Below, one piece after another: positions 45,101 to 56,284 of a stretch of 64,000 nt of DNA. Made by a program: the position numbers and the translations under genes. Source of the stretch: Anaeramoeba flamelloides (lineage: Eukaryota > Metamonada > Anaeramoebidae); assembly GCA_027625915.1 (NCBI GenBank), contig JANTQA010000015.1, forward strand, positions 3,563,001-3,627,000, read 5' to 3'. The number at the start of each line of letters is the position of its first letter. Position 1 is the stretch's first letter. The notes below the pieces were generated by a model. It did not search any database, was not told the DNA's origin, and saw nothing but the letters and a program-made list of their open reading frames with translations.

Positions 45101-48100
45101 AAATATGTTGTTATTGAGTGTAAACCATATTAATGCTAGATGGTTCAAATGTCTCTAAAAATTGATTAGTAAAGTAGAACTATTTATTGATCTTATCAAT
45201 TAAAAATGATCCATTGCATTTAGTAAAAAAAAACCAAGAATTTCAGAATAAAAAAATCTGCATTTAGCAAAGAATTTAAAGGTTGAACCATCAATATTCA
45301 GACTTCAAAGTTGCAAAATATCTTTCAAAAAATTCAGTTGTTCAAAAATTAAATAATAAAATCAATAGATTCTTTTGACAAATTATTTCACAAATATTGG
45401 AACCATATTGATGTTACAATTATCTTTATAAAAAGCAAACAAAACTAGCCATTCTTTGGGTTTAAATTGATTGATTTTGGGTTAATATTTGAAATGGAAA
45501 AATCGAAAAAATAGTTACTTTTGAAAGTTTTAAATAGGAATTATTTAATTACTCGAATACTATTATTATTATATTTCTATCTTTCAAATTTGAAAAAAGA
45601 AATTAGAAAAAAAACTTTCTAAAATGAAAATTTTAATTAGTGATCATCAGTAAAAAATGTTATAATTTATTATGCAATAATATTTATAATAGATTTTTTA
45701 GAGTCACAGAAACCATGTAGCACCAAAAACATTAACATTCAATTACAAAATACTTTAATTATAGAAGAATCTATGGTGACTCTAATCCCTTGACAAACTA
45801 TAAATTTACGAAAAAAATAAATCGTAAAAAAATTTTTGAGGCTTATATCAATGCCTCATACAAAATTTCTCCAGTTCTTAAGAAAATTAAAATTGTTTAA
45901 CAATACGATTTTTTTTTATTATTTTACTAAACTAGATTCCAAAAATTTGGACACAGTTTAAACAGTTGAAAGAACATCATTACTGTACTTTAAATTCAAA
46001 TTGGAAAGAGTTTGATTTTACAAACAATTTCATTTTTTGTTTTTTTTGTTTTGTTTTCATTTCCTTTTTTGCAGTTTCATAATCTGTTTCGTTAGATCTG
46101 GAATTTTTTTTCAATGATTGATAGAAGGTTAGTGTTGAGTTTGTTAAATTGGAAAATCAAATACAATTGGTAGATGATATCTTATCATTTGATCGATCAA
46201 CAATCGTTGGTTAAATTTTAACAAATTTACCAATACATTTTTTGTTCCGCTCGTTTCATTATTTTGGACACACCTGTTTTTATTTTTGAGTTTTAAATTT
46301 TTTTCTTTTATTTGGATGAAAATGATTACTTATAAAAACATTAATACCTTGTAACTTTAATGTAGTATTATATTAGGTTTGGGAAAATACAATAAATTGG
46401 ATTTTTTTTTGCCTATTTTTGATTTTGGGTGTGTCAAAATTTTTGGAACGGGGTTTATTTACTATTTTATTGAGTTTGATTTTTTTTCTCTAAAAAGAAT
46501 ATTAGTTTTTTTTTTTAAATATAAAGTAAAGAAGAAAAATAATCAACATTGTGGTTCTAATTTAGTGGGAAAATACTGAAGAAGAGAAATTATGGTGGTT
46601 TTAATTTAAATTCTTCTTAAATTCGATTGCTGTTTACTGTAGTTAACTTCTTTCAAGTATAGCAACAATACCTGGTACCGGGATCGACTTTTGTCAAGTA
46701 AGGTATTTCTAAAATCAGTTGATATGATGGCGGTGATTTTGAAATTTCCGAAATAATTAATAAAAAAGGAAACAACCCATTCAACACTTAGTTCATTTAA
46801 AAAAAAAAAACTTTTAAATGAAACTTTTGCTTTTTTTACTATTTTTTTAATTGCTCTTGTATTTCTTGTATTTCTTTCTCTTTTTATTGGTAATTGTTGA
46901 AAAATAAAAAATTTTTCTTTTCATTTTTTAAAGAAAAGCTGTTTTTTGAGTAATAATCTTGTCTAAATTATAGATAGGATAAAAAACTTTAAATACAATT
47001 TTAGAGGTTCGAGAAAGCGCCGAGGGTACCACCAAGTGCCGCAGAGTGTCTAGGTTTTCTTGAGGTTTTCTGTTTTATTTGTTACGTGTTCTAGGGTTTT
47101 TTTGAGGTTTTCTATTTTATTTGGAAAATATATTAGAGGTTTTGATGATAACATATATTATCATGATATTAACAATAAAATCGCGATAGTATTAAAAAAA
47201 CGCGATTAGTCCAACTTTATCGCGAAAAATCATAAAATCGTGATATTCAACATTATCGCGATAAAATGAAAAATTATTTTTTTGAAATCACTTTAAAAAA
47301 AATCTCTTCACCTTAAAAAAATCTCTCGAGACTTTTACAACGCTTTCCCCTTTAATAAATGTCAGAAAGTGTTTGTAAGTTTTGTGAATTGTCTTCAAGT
47401 GTTTGAAAGTTTTGAAAGACAGAAAACTTTTATAAAGGGAATGAGTTTGGTTTGTAGTGGAAACACAAAATTTTTTTCTTTTCATTTTTTTTTTTAAAAA
47501 TATAAAATCTCAAATGAATTTTATGATCAAACTAATAATTCTCCATTTCAACAATATAATTGAATATAAGATAGATGTGTTTTCTTACAATGGAGTTGTT
47601 ACCTTCACAATTTTAAATAGCCAAAAAGAATAAAGAATAATTTTCCTTCTTATTGGTAATCGATCAAACAAAAAATTCTAAGCTCTAATTGATTTTTCTG
47701 TCCTATACAAAGATGCTAAGAAGAAGAAGAAAAAGAACAAGAAGACAAATGTATAAAAAATCTTAATAATTGGTGATCATGTGGCTAGGATGTTGTGAAA
47801 TCTTTTGAAGAGTTATCCAACCCCTTTTAGCTTTCTGAGAATATTGAAAATCTTTTAACCCAAACACATTCTTTAAAGAACGAGTGAAAGTTTGGTTGTT
47901 TTAAGTGCTAATTATTCAAGGCAATTTCCAACACCACGATTAACTGAAAAAATATTTAAATCTCTTTATTTCTTATTGTTGTTGATCTTAAAGGATGATA
48001 GATTTGTCAACCAAACAAAAGAAGGCAATAAAACTCCTTGATCTGATCCTTGATTGGATCAAGTATCTTTTTTGTTGTTTTTTCAATGAATGACTTTCAT

Positions 48101-51100
48101 TCACCTAATCTATTTTTTTTTAAAAAATATTTCTCAATTAACCCAAAAACCCATCAACTATTTTATCGCTATTTACTTTTTAATCGCGATATTTTGGCAT
48201 TTATCACGATTTTTTAATAATTATCGCGATTTTATAGAATATCGCAATTTGTTATTTTATCGCGATAATATTGAATATCGCGATTTTCTGATATATCGCG
48301 ATTTTTGTAAAATATTGTGATTTGATGGAAATTATCGCGATTTTTGTAACTTTATCGTGAATTAAAGCATGTTATCATCAAAACATCTATTAATTTTCGT
48401 TAATTTTTTTTGAGTTTTTTATTTATTTGTGAAGTGTTCTAGGTTTTTTTGAGGTTTTCTATTTTATTTGGAAAATCTATTGGTTTTCCAATTAAATAGA
48501 AAACTCAAAAAAACCTAACGACGGTTTTCGAGAATTCAAAACAATAGAGAAAAATCCAAGATTTTACTCAATTCTTTCAAATTCTGAAAAAAATAACGAC
48601 AGTCGATAGTTTTTAATTTGGTCATATAAATGAATTATTTTATTGTTATACTTTAATAATTTTTTTTCTCTTTTTTATTTGTTAATTTTTCTTTAATTAC
48701 TCATTTCCCTCACTAAATAAATAAATAAAAAATAAAATAACAATTTTAGAAAAGAAAAAAAACAAATTTTTATGAGAATTAGTTCCTAAATGTAGAAAAA
48801 CTGTCTATAAGCACAAAAATAATTATGATAATAAAAATGTAAAGTAATTGACTCATCTATAAATACAACTTTTTGAGTACAATTAAAATAATAAATATTG
48901 AAAATGAAAATTATTTAATACCTTCTAAATCGTCAAATTTTGCTTTGGAATATCTTTTATAATCTTTTTTTAGCCCATTCCAAATAATTCCTGCAATTGA
49001 ACCTGAAAACAATAAAATTACAACCAATGAGGATGTAATACTTATCCATCTAATCTTTGACTGGTTGTTTTCCTGTTGGTAAAGTTTCATTCTGTCTTTA
49101 TATGGAATTTTTGTTTCATGCCAAGACACAGAATAGGTAAATTTGCAGATTTTATTTGGATTTTTCATTGTTAATTCATAAACATTATCTCTAGAAAGTT
49201 CAACTTTAACCGAAATAATCTTATAAATATAAATTAAAAAATGAAATATTATTAAAGAAATAAATTATTCGAAATTTTTAAATAAAAAAAATAGTTTTTA
49301 TTATTTATTAGGAGGAATTTAAATAAATTGATAAAAATATGAAAATAAATGAATAAGAAAGTGAATGATTCAAGAAAAAATAAAAAATTTTAAAGCGCAA
49401 TTTTATAAAAGAAAATTTCAATATAATTATTGTTCAATACAAGAATTGGTAGCCGGTTACAGAACAACAGAGTACTTTTCTGGGTTTTTGAATTAAAAAA
49501 AAATAATATTATAATATATTAAAAAAAAATAATATTTTTAATATTATTAATAAACCAGATTCCATACTTTTATTATCCCTTGTGGACAATAAAAAGATGT
49601 TTTTTGGTTAAAAAATTTCTAAATACAAGTTGAGAGATTAATCAAGTTTCGGAGAGCGCCTTAGAGCGCCATAAAGTACCATAGGATGCTGTAGAGTGCT
49701 GTAGAGTTCATGTTTTTTTTTTTTTTAATTTAGAAATGAAAGAAAAATTTCAGAAATTTTCTTTTTATTCCAAAAAATAAAAAAAACCGCCATTAGCTTT
49801 TCCAGGATTTCAAAGAATTAAGTAAAGTCTTATATTTTTCTCTTTTGTTTTGAATTCTGGAAAAGAATTGGATAAAGTCATTTTTTTTTTTTCCATTCTT
49901 TTGAATTCTATAAAAGCGTCGTTAGGTTTTTTTGAGTTTTCTATTTATTTGTTAAATGTTCTAGGTTTTTTTTACTTTTTGAAATAAACAGAAAATTTTA
50001 TTAAATTTTCGGTTTATCACAATAAGCAAAAAAAAAACATAGCAAAAATCTATTGATATTCTAAATAAATAGAAAACCTCAAAAAAACCTAGAACACTTA
50101 ACAAATAAAATAGAAAATCTCAAGAAAACCTAGGCACTTTTCGGCACTCTACAGCCATTCCTGAACTTTATGACACGGCTTTTTGTTGATAATTATTATA
50201 TCTAATATTTTTTTAAATATTCTTGGCCTTTCTACCCAGAGCTATTTAATATTAAGTTTTGTCTCAAATTATTTATATTTGCATTTAATAATTTTAAATT
50301 TTTTATTTCCCAATTAATATTCTCATTTTCTTCTTATTTAGAAAATTTAAATAGTTGTGAAATGTGTTCTAACGCCTAGTATTTCTAATATTTTTTTGAG
50401 TTTTTATCTTCTTTTGTAAATTGAGTTTCTGACTTGATCAAGTTTTGTTTCAGTTTTTTATAAATTATTCTTTGGAGAATGTGAATTGATTTTTAAAAAT
50501 TTTATTGCTTTTTTTGATTTATCCAAATATCAATTGGGCCAAAATATTTCCGAGTAGAATTAAAAAAACTAGTCCAAAGAATAATTGGCCAATGAATATT
50601 GATTTGAACATTATGTAATTTTACCCCATTAACTAGTTTTTGCTGTTTAAAAATCAATTAGTCTTATTATTTTAAAACTATTTTTTCTTTTTTGAAGTTT
50701 TTTTATAAATTTTTTTCTTTTTCTAGCCAAATTCCTAAATATTTATTTCTCTGATAAAGTTGATTTGATTTTAGTGTTTTATCAACTTTCAGATTAATTT
50801 CAAATTATTAGATAATTTTATAGATTATTATTATTTTTTTTATCAAATTTCTGAATACCGCCCATTCCATTCTCAAAATCAAATCATCTGCAAACATTTG
50901 AACATGTTTTATTAGATGTGTAATTTTTTCGATTAAAAAAATGACTGATAAATCCAAATAATAAAGGTGATAGAGGATATCCTTGATAAACCCCGAATCC
51001 AACTTTTTTATAATAATTTTTTAGCAATATTTTAATTTTTTCATTTCTAATATATTTATCAAGAGCATAGTTCACTAAAATGTGACTAATAGGATCAAAA

Positions 51101-52446
51101 CATTTTTTAATATCAATTGTAACAACAAAAAATTCTTTATTTGGATAATCAGTTTTATTTTTTTCTCATTAAAATAGTAAAAAATCACGAAAAATTTTGA
51201 AATCTAATTTTTTTTTATATAAATCCAAATTGAGAATCTGATACTAAACCCCAAGAGTCTTCAATTTCTTTATAAACAAGTTTTCGAAAAAAAAATCTTG
51301 TTAATGCGTTATTAATTGATATTGGTCTATAATTTAATGGGGCTCTTTCATCCCCAGATTTGTGAATAAATAAAAAATTTCTTTCTTTCATAAAATTTAT
51401 TATTTCTTCAGTTAGGCTATTGATCCATTCTATAAAAAGTTGGCTGAATTCTTTTTAAAAATCTAACATGATCTTCTTTTTCATTTTTCTATTTAGGGTC
51501 TAATTTGTTAAATTGTAATTTTTTCAAAAAAACATGAAAAATTCAGAAATCATTTTTGTGCATGTGTACCAAAGACGTAAATTCTTGTTTGTCAGAGCCA
51601 TTAAATTCTATTTAGTAATTTTTATCCTTATTATAACTTTGACAGTATTATAAATCAAACGATATCTTTTCTTTAAATAATTAGAAAAGACTATAAAAGG
51701 TAGATTATTAAATTCTCAGAGCTTCGCATTTGTTTAATTTATTGAAGTGAAATTTAAAAATTCAAAATGGTCCACTTTCACACCTAAAAGCAAAAAGTAA
51801 ACTGCAAAAACTTTAAAAAAGAAAAATTAAAGAAAAGAAAACGCCTACCTGATCGTGATTGTATTGGAGGATAAAGTCGTGGTGAGTAAAAAGAAAAGCT
51901 TTGGAATTTTCTTCAATTCCAACCAGCACTTTAAAAGGTAATCCGTCCAATTCGAATTCAATGACATATTCTTGTTGGACTGCTTTTTGAAAATCCTGTA
52001 TTTTTCTTTTGTCCATTCTGACATAACCCCAAATTGTGGACGTTGAGTTTGCTGTGTCGGATTTGGAAAGAAAGATAAGAAAATATAAATTCAAAAAATC
52101 AAAAATCAAAAAAAAAACCAAAATTTAATGAAAGGGGTGTTGGGCTTGTGAAGTTTTAGAAAATTCTCTTACTTGCAAAAACTATTTTGTGATCTGTTTT
52201 ATACCAAACCTCTCCTTCAATTTTATCACTGAGCTTTTCTTCAAGATCAGAGTTTTCTTTTTTTTTTTCTGGATAGGGCAATTTTCCAAAGTCATATGTC
52301 TCAGAAGGGTTATGGTATGGGTGGATCTTAGTAGCGTAAAGGGGTACTAGATCTGAGTAAACATAGTATTGATCTTTTGTGTTTATGACTGCGATAAAGG
52401 AGAGAAAAATTAAAAAAATTAAAATAGTTAAATTAACAATTTTCAT
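42197..52446 (-). CDS. TM9 superfamily protein (nonaspanin)
   Basis: Four exons, 52446-52173, 52051-51849, 49219-48922 and 43170-42197, join in phase to 582 aa, the usual length for short TM9 proteins. Exon 1 starts with a signal peptide (MKIVNLTILIFLIFLSFIAV) and VPLYATKIHPYHNPSETY, the conserved N-terminal lumenal motif. Exon 2 carries FELDGLPFKVLVG and the FLFTHHDF..YNHDQ strand; exon 3 FTYSVSWHETKIPYKDRM and the first membrane helix; exon 4 GWKSIHENIFRFP and the multi-helix core with YALTSIISGYFSSKSYK. The protein ends LKID, a K-x-D motif that in this family binds COPI for Golgi retention. Nonaspanins help sort membrane proteins with glycine-rich helices and act in adhesion and phagocytosis. 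Introns are 121, 2,629 and 5,751 bp, so the gene covers 10.2 kb for 1.75 kb of coding sequence. Confidence 0.94.
43453..43970 (-). mobile_element. DNA element E, copy 2 (518 bp)
   Basis: CAGTCAAAGGGTCACGGTTG at the left and GGGCACCTGTAACTG at the right. Full-length reverse match to copy 1 at 11281-11971, without the nested element D. Confidence 0.8.
44040..44300 (+). repeat. Repeat I, copy 2 (inner hairpin part)
   Basis: CTCGTTTCATAATTTTGGAC at the left and AAAATTTTTGGAATGGGGTT at the right, with TTGATTTTGGGTGTAT; matches 46230-46460. Confidence 0.68.
44305..44785 (+). mobile_element. DNA element H with 130-bp inverted ends
   Basis: CAGTTCGCAAAAAAGTGGTA at the left; at the right the reversed counterpart (TGCACTCTTTTTTGGAAATA). 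Both arms share ATTATGGTAGTACCAA and CAGGAGTAATATT. The interior is non-coding. An isolated end occurs near 5340. Confidence 0.8.
45062..45792 (-). mobile_element. DNA element F, copy 2, inverted
   Basis: AAAGGGATTGGCGTTTACC to GGTGACTCTAATCCCTTGA, aligned in reverse to copy 1; the TTAA ends have drifted. Confidence 0.77.
45938..46460 (+). repeat. Repeat I, copy 3
   Basis: Three terminus-like motifs are present: CCAAAAATTTGGACACAG (45938), TTATTTTGGACACACCTG (about 46258) and GTGTGTCAAAATTTTTGGAA (about 46428). The inner 230 bp is a hairpin; the outer part matches 36730 and 54990. The form resembles Tc1-like ends. Confidence 0.65.
46740..47131 (+). repeat. Repeat G copy with decamers and 41-bp units
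   Basis: Starts near AAAGGAAACAACCCATTCAA and continues to decamers AGCGCCGAGG, AGTGCCGCAG, AGTGTCTAGG (about 47011-47055). Two units of CTAGGTTTT.TTGAGGTTTTC follow. Ends where element L begins. Confidence 0.68.
47132..48393. mobile_element. Element L: inverted ends plus TCGCGA arrays
   Basis: 1,262 bp. Ends: TTTTGATGATAACAT at about 47140-47154 and its reverse complement at about 48368-48384, within about 23-26-bp terminal repeats. Inside the left end lie 5 copies (about 47178-47265), and inside the right end about 11 copies (about 48155-48355), of an 18-20-bp unit built on TATCGCGAT. The two arrays are inverted relative to each other. The 900-bp centre has no credible gene. It lies between two copies of a 45-bp direct repeat belonging to repeat G, consistent with insertion into a tandem array. 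Confidence 0.78.
48394..48610 (+). repeat. Repeat G, continuation beyond element L
   Basis: TTCTAGGTTTTTTTGAGG and TTCTATTTTATTTGGAAAAT repeat the left flank of L, followed by the inverted form AAACTCAAAAAAACCTAACG. Confidence 0.65.
49480..50160 (+). repeat. Composite of element P end and repeat G
   Basis: 49500-49610 matches the reversed right arm of P (AATAATATTTTTAATATTAT; TTTATTATCCC.TGTGGA). Then come decamers AGCGCCTTAG, AGCGCCATAA, AGTGCTGTAG (49655-49720) and CTAGGTTTTTT blocks, direct near 49930 and inverted at 50066-50135. Confidence 0.62.
50170..51500 (-). mobile_element. LINE remnant with reverse transcriptase, in TM9 intron 2
   Basis: Read on the minus strand: an N-terminal finger region RNFLFIHKSGDERAPLNYRP followed by ISINNALTRFFFRKLV at 51430-51280, then VYQGYPLSPLLFGFISHF (about 50960) and the catalytic MFADDLIL (about 50890), then NKYLGIWLEKEK (about 50730). 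Several frame breaks and stops separate these pieces, so it is dead. Its order and motifs match the LINE at 8183-9351, but the sequences are clearly diverged. Limits are approximate; no target duplication or A tail was identified. Confidence 0.8.
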
Positions 52447-52643
52447 TCGTAAAGTTAAATTTAAAAAAAATGATAAAAGTTAAATTAGATTTTTTCAGAA
52501 GAGATAATAATGCAGAGTAAGATCATAAAAAAGTGTTTAATGGATTTCCAATTACTTTTAAAAAGTAACAATGTGTACCAAAGAATAAAAATAGTTTGTA
52601 AGAAGGGCTGGTATTCTAACACAAAATCTGAAAGAACCTTTTG

Positions 52644-52969
52644 AGAAAAAAAGTAAAACGAGAAAAAAAAAGTAAAATTAGTTTTTTCATTGGGAACCTT
52701 AGAAAGAACCAAAAACCTGAAAACAAAAAGTAAAATCAATAAAGAGAAGAAATGAATTAACTTGAAAGAATAATCCATTATACTATTTTCAGTCAATCCA
52801 ACAAACACACTTTAAATCTACTTTCTTATCGAAAATTTGCTGTGGTTTTGGAGATCTCAAAAATAATCAATTTTTGAACTAATTTTTTTATAATTGATCA
52901 ATCAAAGAAAAACCATACAAAAAGATAGTATTAAAATAATGGTTATTATGTTGAATTCTTCCATTCATC
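52644..52969 (+). mobile_element. Element C, copy 2, right end missing
   Basis: GAAAAAAAGTAAAACGAG..TCATTGGGAACC at the left and the interior GTGGTTTTGGAGATCTCAAA match C at 61622-62052. It stops at the TTAA of element B. Confidence 0.7.
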
Positions 52970-53151
52970 TTAAGTGATTAATCTCTATTAAATTTTTTTA
53001 CCTAAATTTAATAGTGATTGAGAAAATTTTTTAACAATTACTTTGTTTTCAAAACGCCTATTTATTTTCAATATTGCACATATTTCTAGATTAGGAATCT
53101 TTATTTAGTAATTGGTTAATAAAAAAAAAATAATTGAGATTAGTCACTTAA
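52970..53151 (+). mobile_element. Element B, full-length copy bounded by TTAA
   Basis: 182 bp from TTAAGTGATTAATCTC to GAGATTAGTCACTTAA, same interior as 31799-31978. Confidence 0.8.
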
Positions 53152-54989
53152 ATCATTGAAAAGACCCAGATTAAAAATTTGTGGTTTCTTTTTCTCAATA
53201 GAATTAATAAGTTATTTTAATAAAGAGAGAATGGTATTGTGAGTTTCTTCTCTTTTAAAGTTCTGATCATTAAAGTATTGAAAGTTTTTTTTAATCTCAG
53301 AATGTTGTTCTTCGTTTTTCAATTTTTAGTGGTTCTTTATTAGGTAGTAATTCCTCTTATCTTGAAAATATTTCAAAACTAAAGGTTTTTAAAGAGGTGT
53401 GTTGTTATTGTTGTTGTTGTGTATGTGTTTTGGAGATCATTTATATTGTCTCTCTTTGGAAATTTCGTTTCTTTTAATTTTTTTTTATCAAAAATGACTT
53501 TGATTTTTAAAAAGTTTTTAATTTGAAAAATAAATTTAAAAATTAAATAGAGTTAAATAAAAAAATACTCAAAATGAATTCTACCCAGATGGAAAAGAAT
53601 TAGTATATAAAAAAGAATTATTACAAATATCTAAGAATACTTATTATTGTATATTTTTTGAGATTGGAGAATGGGATTATTTTTACAATAAAACCCCTTT
53701 ATATAATATTTTGAAGAACTGATAGATCTTGCATTTTTCTTCTTATAATTCTAGTATTATTTGGAATAACAAAATCAAATATAGATTTTTATCAAAATTG
53801 GTTTATTATTGAAGAATTTCCAAAAAAAATTGAGGCCAATCCATTTATTATTTTCTTTTAGTAATAGATCTTTCTTTTCATTTTCAGTAATAGTTCCTAA
53901 TTGAAATTTATATTAATTTTTTTTTTCCAAATTGTAATTTTTACTTGGCTACTTTTTTTTTGACCTAAAGAAAAGTTAAAAAAAAATAGAATAGAATTTG
54001 TTTCTGGGTGTATTGAATTCCCCCGCTTTGGGTTACTCTTGATGTATTTAGGTAAACTAAGAGTCTTATATAAAGAGAAGTTTTTTTAGTTGATAAACCT
54101 TTCTCTAGATTTAGGAAAAAAACTACTAAATGGAAAAATGTTTTAAAATCAATTTTAAAAATAAAATATTACACAAAAAGAATGTAAAAAAAAACATTTT
54201 ATGACTTTTTTAAATCCAAAACCTTCTGATTATGTTGAAATTATTTCTAAATTTTGAAAGTAATTAAAAGAATCAAAATACAATAACTATCAATTTAAAA
54301 GTCTCAAGGAATCCATCTTCTAAGACAAAAATGTCAAAATTTTTATATTGGTTAATAGGAAATTTTATCTACTTATAAAATTTTGTAGATACCAAGGGTT
54401 ATAAAAATCTGATCAACTAAAAAACCCAGAAAAGAAAATTTTCAATGAGATCAATTTTTTTTTTTTCCATTTTTTCTGAAAAAGAAAACTATTTAAATTC
54501 GTTTTATTTCTTACATTATATAAACTTTTTTCCTTTTTTATTACTATTTTATTCATTTTTACAGAATTAATAGTCCTTCTTGTAATAAATACTACTTTAA
54601 AATAGTTTTATTCTTTTTTTGGGATGTTTATATTGGTTAACCAAAAGAAAAAAAATGATATATTTTACCAATTGTAAAATAATTGTCTTTATTTAAGAAG
54701 AATATTCTATAATCATTAATTTTTTAAAGACATTTAAAATTTTTTACCCAGAAATTTTGCTTTTATTAAAGATAAAATTTGATTTTTCAAAATAATATTT
54801 AGTAAAAGATATTAGGTAATTGAAAAAATTATCATCAAAATTCAAAATCAATTTTTTTATTATATCAATCTTTTATATTGTAATAATAATTCTTGTGAAT
54901 AGGCCCAAACAAAATTGATTAAAAAAGTTTTCATAATAGAGAATTGCTTGTATTTTTTTTTTTTTTTTTCAGTCTTCTAAAACCAATAA

Positions 54990-55575
54990 ACTACTTTTAA
55001 AAAACTATATAGAATAAAAAAAAATAATTACAAAATAAACTAAAATTCAAAATTTTCCACACAGCTAAAAAGTTACAAACAATCACAATAATACAATTTC
55101 ATTGAAATTGGAAATAATTTTGATTTTTGTAAAATATCAAAATCATTTTTTCATCTTTTAGTTTTTGTTTTCATTTCATTGTTAGAATTACGTAATTTGT
55201 TTCTGTAGATCAAAATTTTTTTGAACAATTGATATTAGGTTAAAGTCAAGTTGTTCCAAATAGAAGAACTCAAATAAAATTAGTTGGTAGTATCTAACGA
55301 TTTGATCAATCAATAATCCTAATAGAATTTAAACAAATTAATCCAGTATTTTTTTGTTTTGCTCTCTCCAAAATTTTTAACACACCCACGATTTATTTGT
55401 ATTGATAATTATTTGTTTATTGTTTTGTGAGTATTGTAATTTATAAAAAAGTGTTAACATTTCAATTAGTGAATGGTTCTAATTTGGTAAATCTTCTTGA
55501 ATTGATTAAATAAGTTTTTTTTTTTCACAAATCGAATTTTGGTGTGTTAAAAATTTTGAATTGGGGTTTAGATCT
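54990..55575 (+). repeat. Repeat I, copy 4
   Basis: Direct counterpart of 36730-37310. Inner ends CCAAAATTTTTAACACACCC and TTGGTGTGTTAAAAATTTTG are well paired. Confidence 0.72.
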
Positions 55576-56284
55576 CACTTTAATTGAGGAAACTTTTGTT
55601 AAACTTTGAACAAAATTTCATTTTTTTAACCACCTCTACCAAAATTAGTTTTATTGGCTGATATTTGAATTGAAATATTAATCATAAAAAAAGAATAACC
55701 AAATAAAAACTTTTCTTTCGAAATCCATACTTTTCAACATAAATAAAAATCTATTCAACCATTTTCAAAAATTAACTGAATTGTTTTTAAAATAATAGTT
55801 TACTTTTTTTTGAGTTTTATATTGGAAAGATGTGAAATTTTGAGATTTCAAAAAATACATTCAAATTAGTAAATTGTTTAAATGAGACTAACTAATCTAT
55901 TTCATAAGACGAAACACAAATTACAAAACAATTTTTTTTACAAGATCTTTTAAAGATTTCCTTTTATTTTGAAAAATATAACTCCCGAAAATGATCCAAT
56001 TGAAAGATCTCTGAATGAAAATTGTTGAGCAAACCCATCACAACCGAATTACTTTTTAAAGTTTATTGATTTTTTCGTTCACCTTAAAACTTTGGTAAAA
56101 AAGAAAAAAAATTAAATTCTCTATAAAAAATGATGTTATTACTTTAAGGTTGGTTGTTTAATTTGAAAATAATGTTTACCTATCCAAATATATTCGTTTT
56201 TGAGGCAAAAAAGTAAAATTTGTAAAACTGTCATTTTTTCTGATTTTTCCAAAAGAAATAATTTCTGTTTAATTTTAAATTACA

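Larger units (their letters stand above)
43171..48921 (-). other. Giant third intron of the TM9 gene (5,751 bp), stacked elements
   Basis: Interrupts ..KFDDLE(D) / (D)YKEEYGWKSIH. In + order: E copy 2 (43453-43970), I (44040-44300), H (44305-44785), F copy 2 (45062-45792), I (45938-46460), G (46740-47131), L (47132-48393) and G again (48394-48610). Little sequence is left unassigned. Open frames at 44082-44315, 46379-46579, 47288-47485 and 48090-48320 lie inside these elements. Confidence 0.87.
49220..51848 (-). other. TM9 intron 2 (2,629 bp)
   Basis: Donor GTAGGC, acceptor TTATAAG, phase 0. Holds a P/G composite repeat (49480-50160) and a LINE reverse transcriptase remnant (50170-51500). 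About 300 bp nearest each exon is plain AT-rich sequence. Confidence 0.86.
52447..56284. other. Intergenic between divergent TM9 and V-ATPase c genes
   Basis: Element C copy 2 (52644-52969) lies 200 bp upstream of the TM9 start and is cut by element B (52970-53151). Repeat I copy 4 occupies 54990-55575. Between 53160 and 54980 I see only AT-rich sequence. The frame 52485-52808 is element C. Confidence 0.66.

Noticed and set aside
47288-48320. Frames inside element L as a transposase
   Set aside because: 65 and 76 aa, no DDE, tyrosine-recombinase or helix-turn-helix signature; the second is the translation of the TCGCGA array.
50808-51075. Two overlapping small frames as separate genes
   Set aside because: They are neighbouring pieces of one decayed LINE reverse transcriptase.
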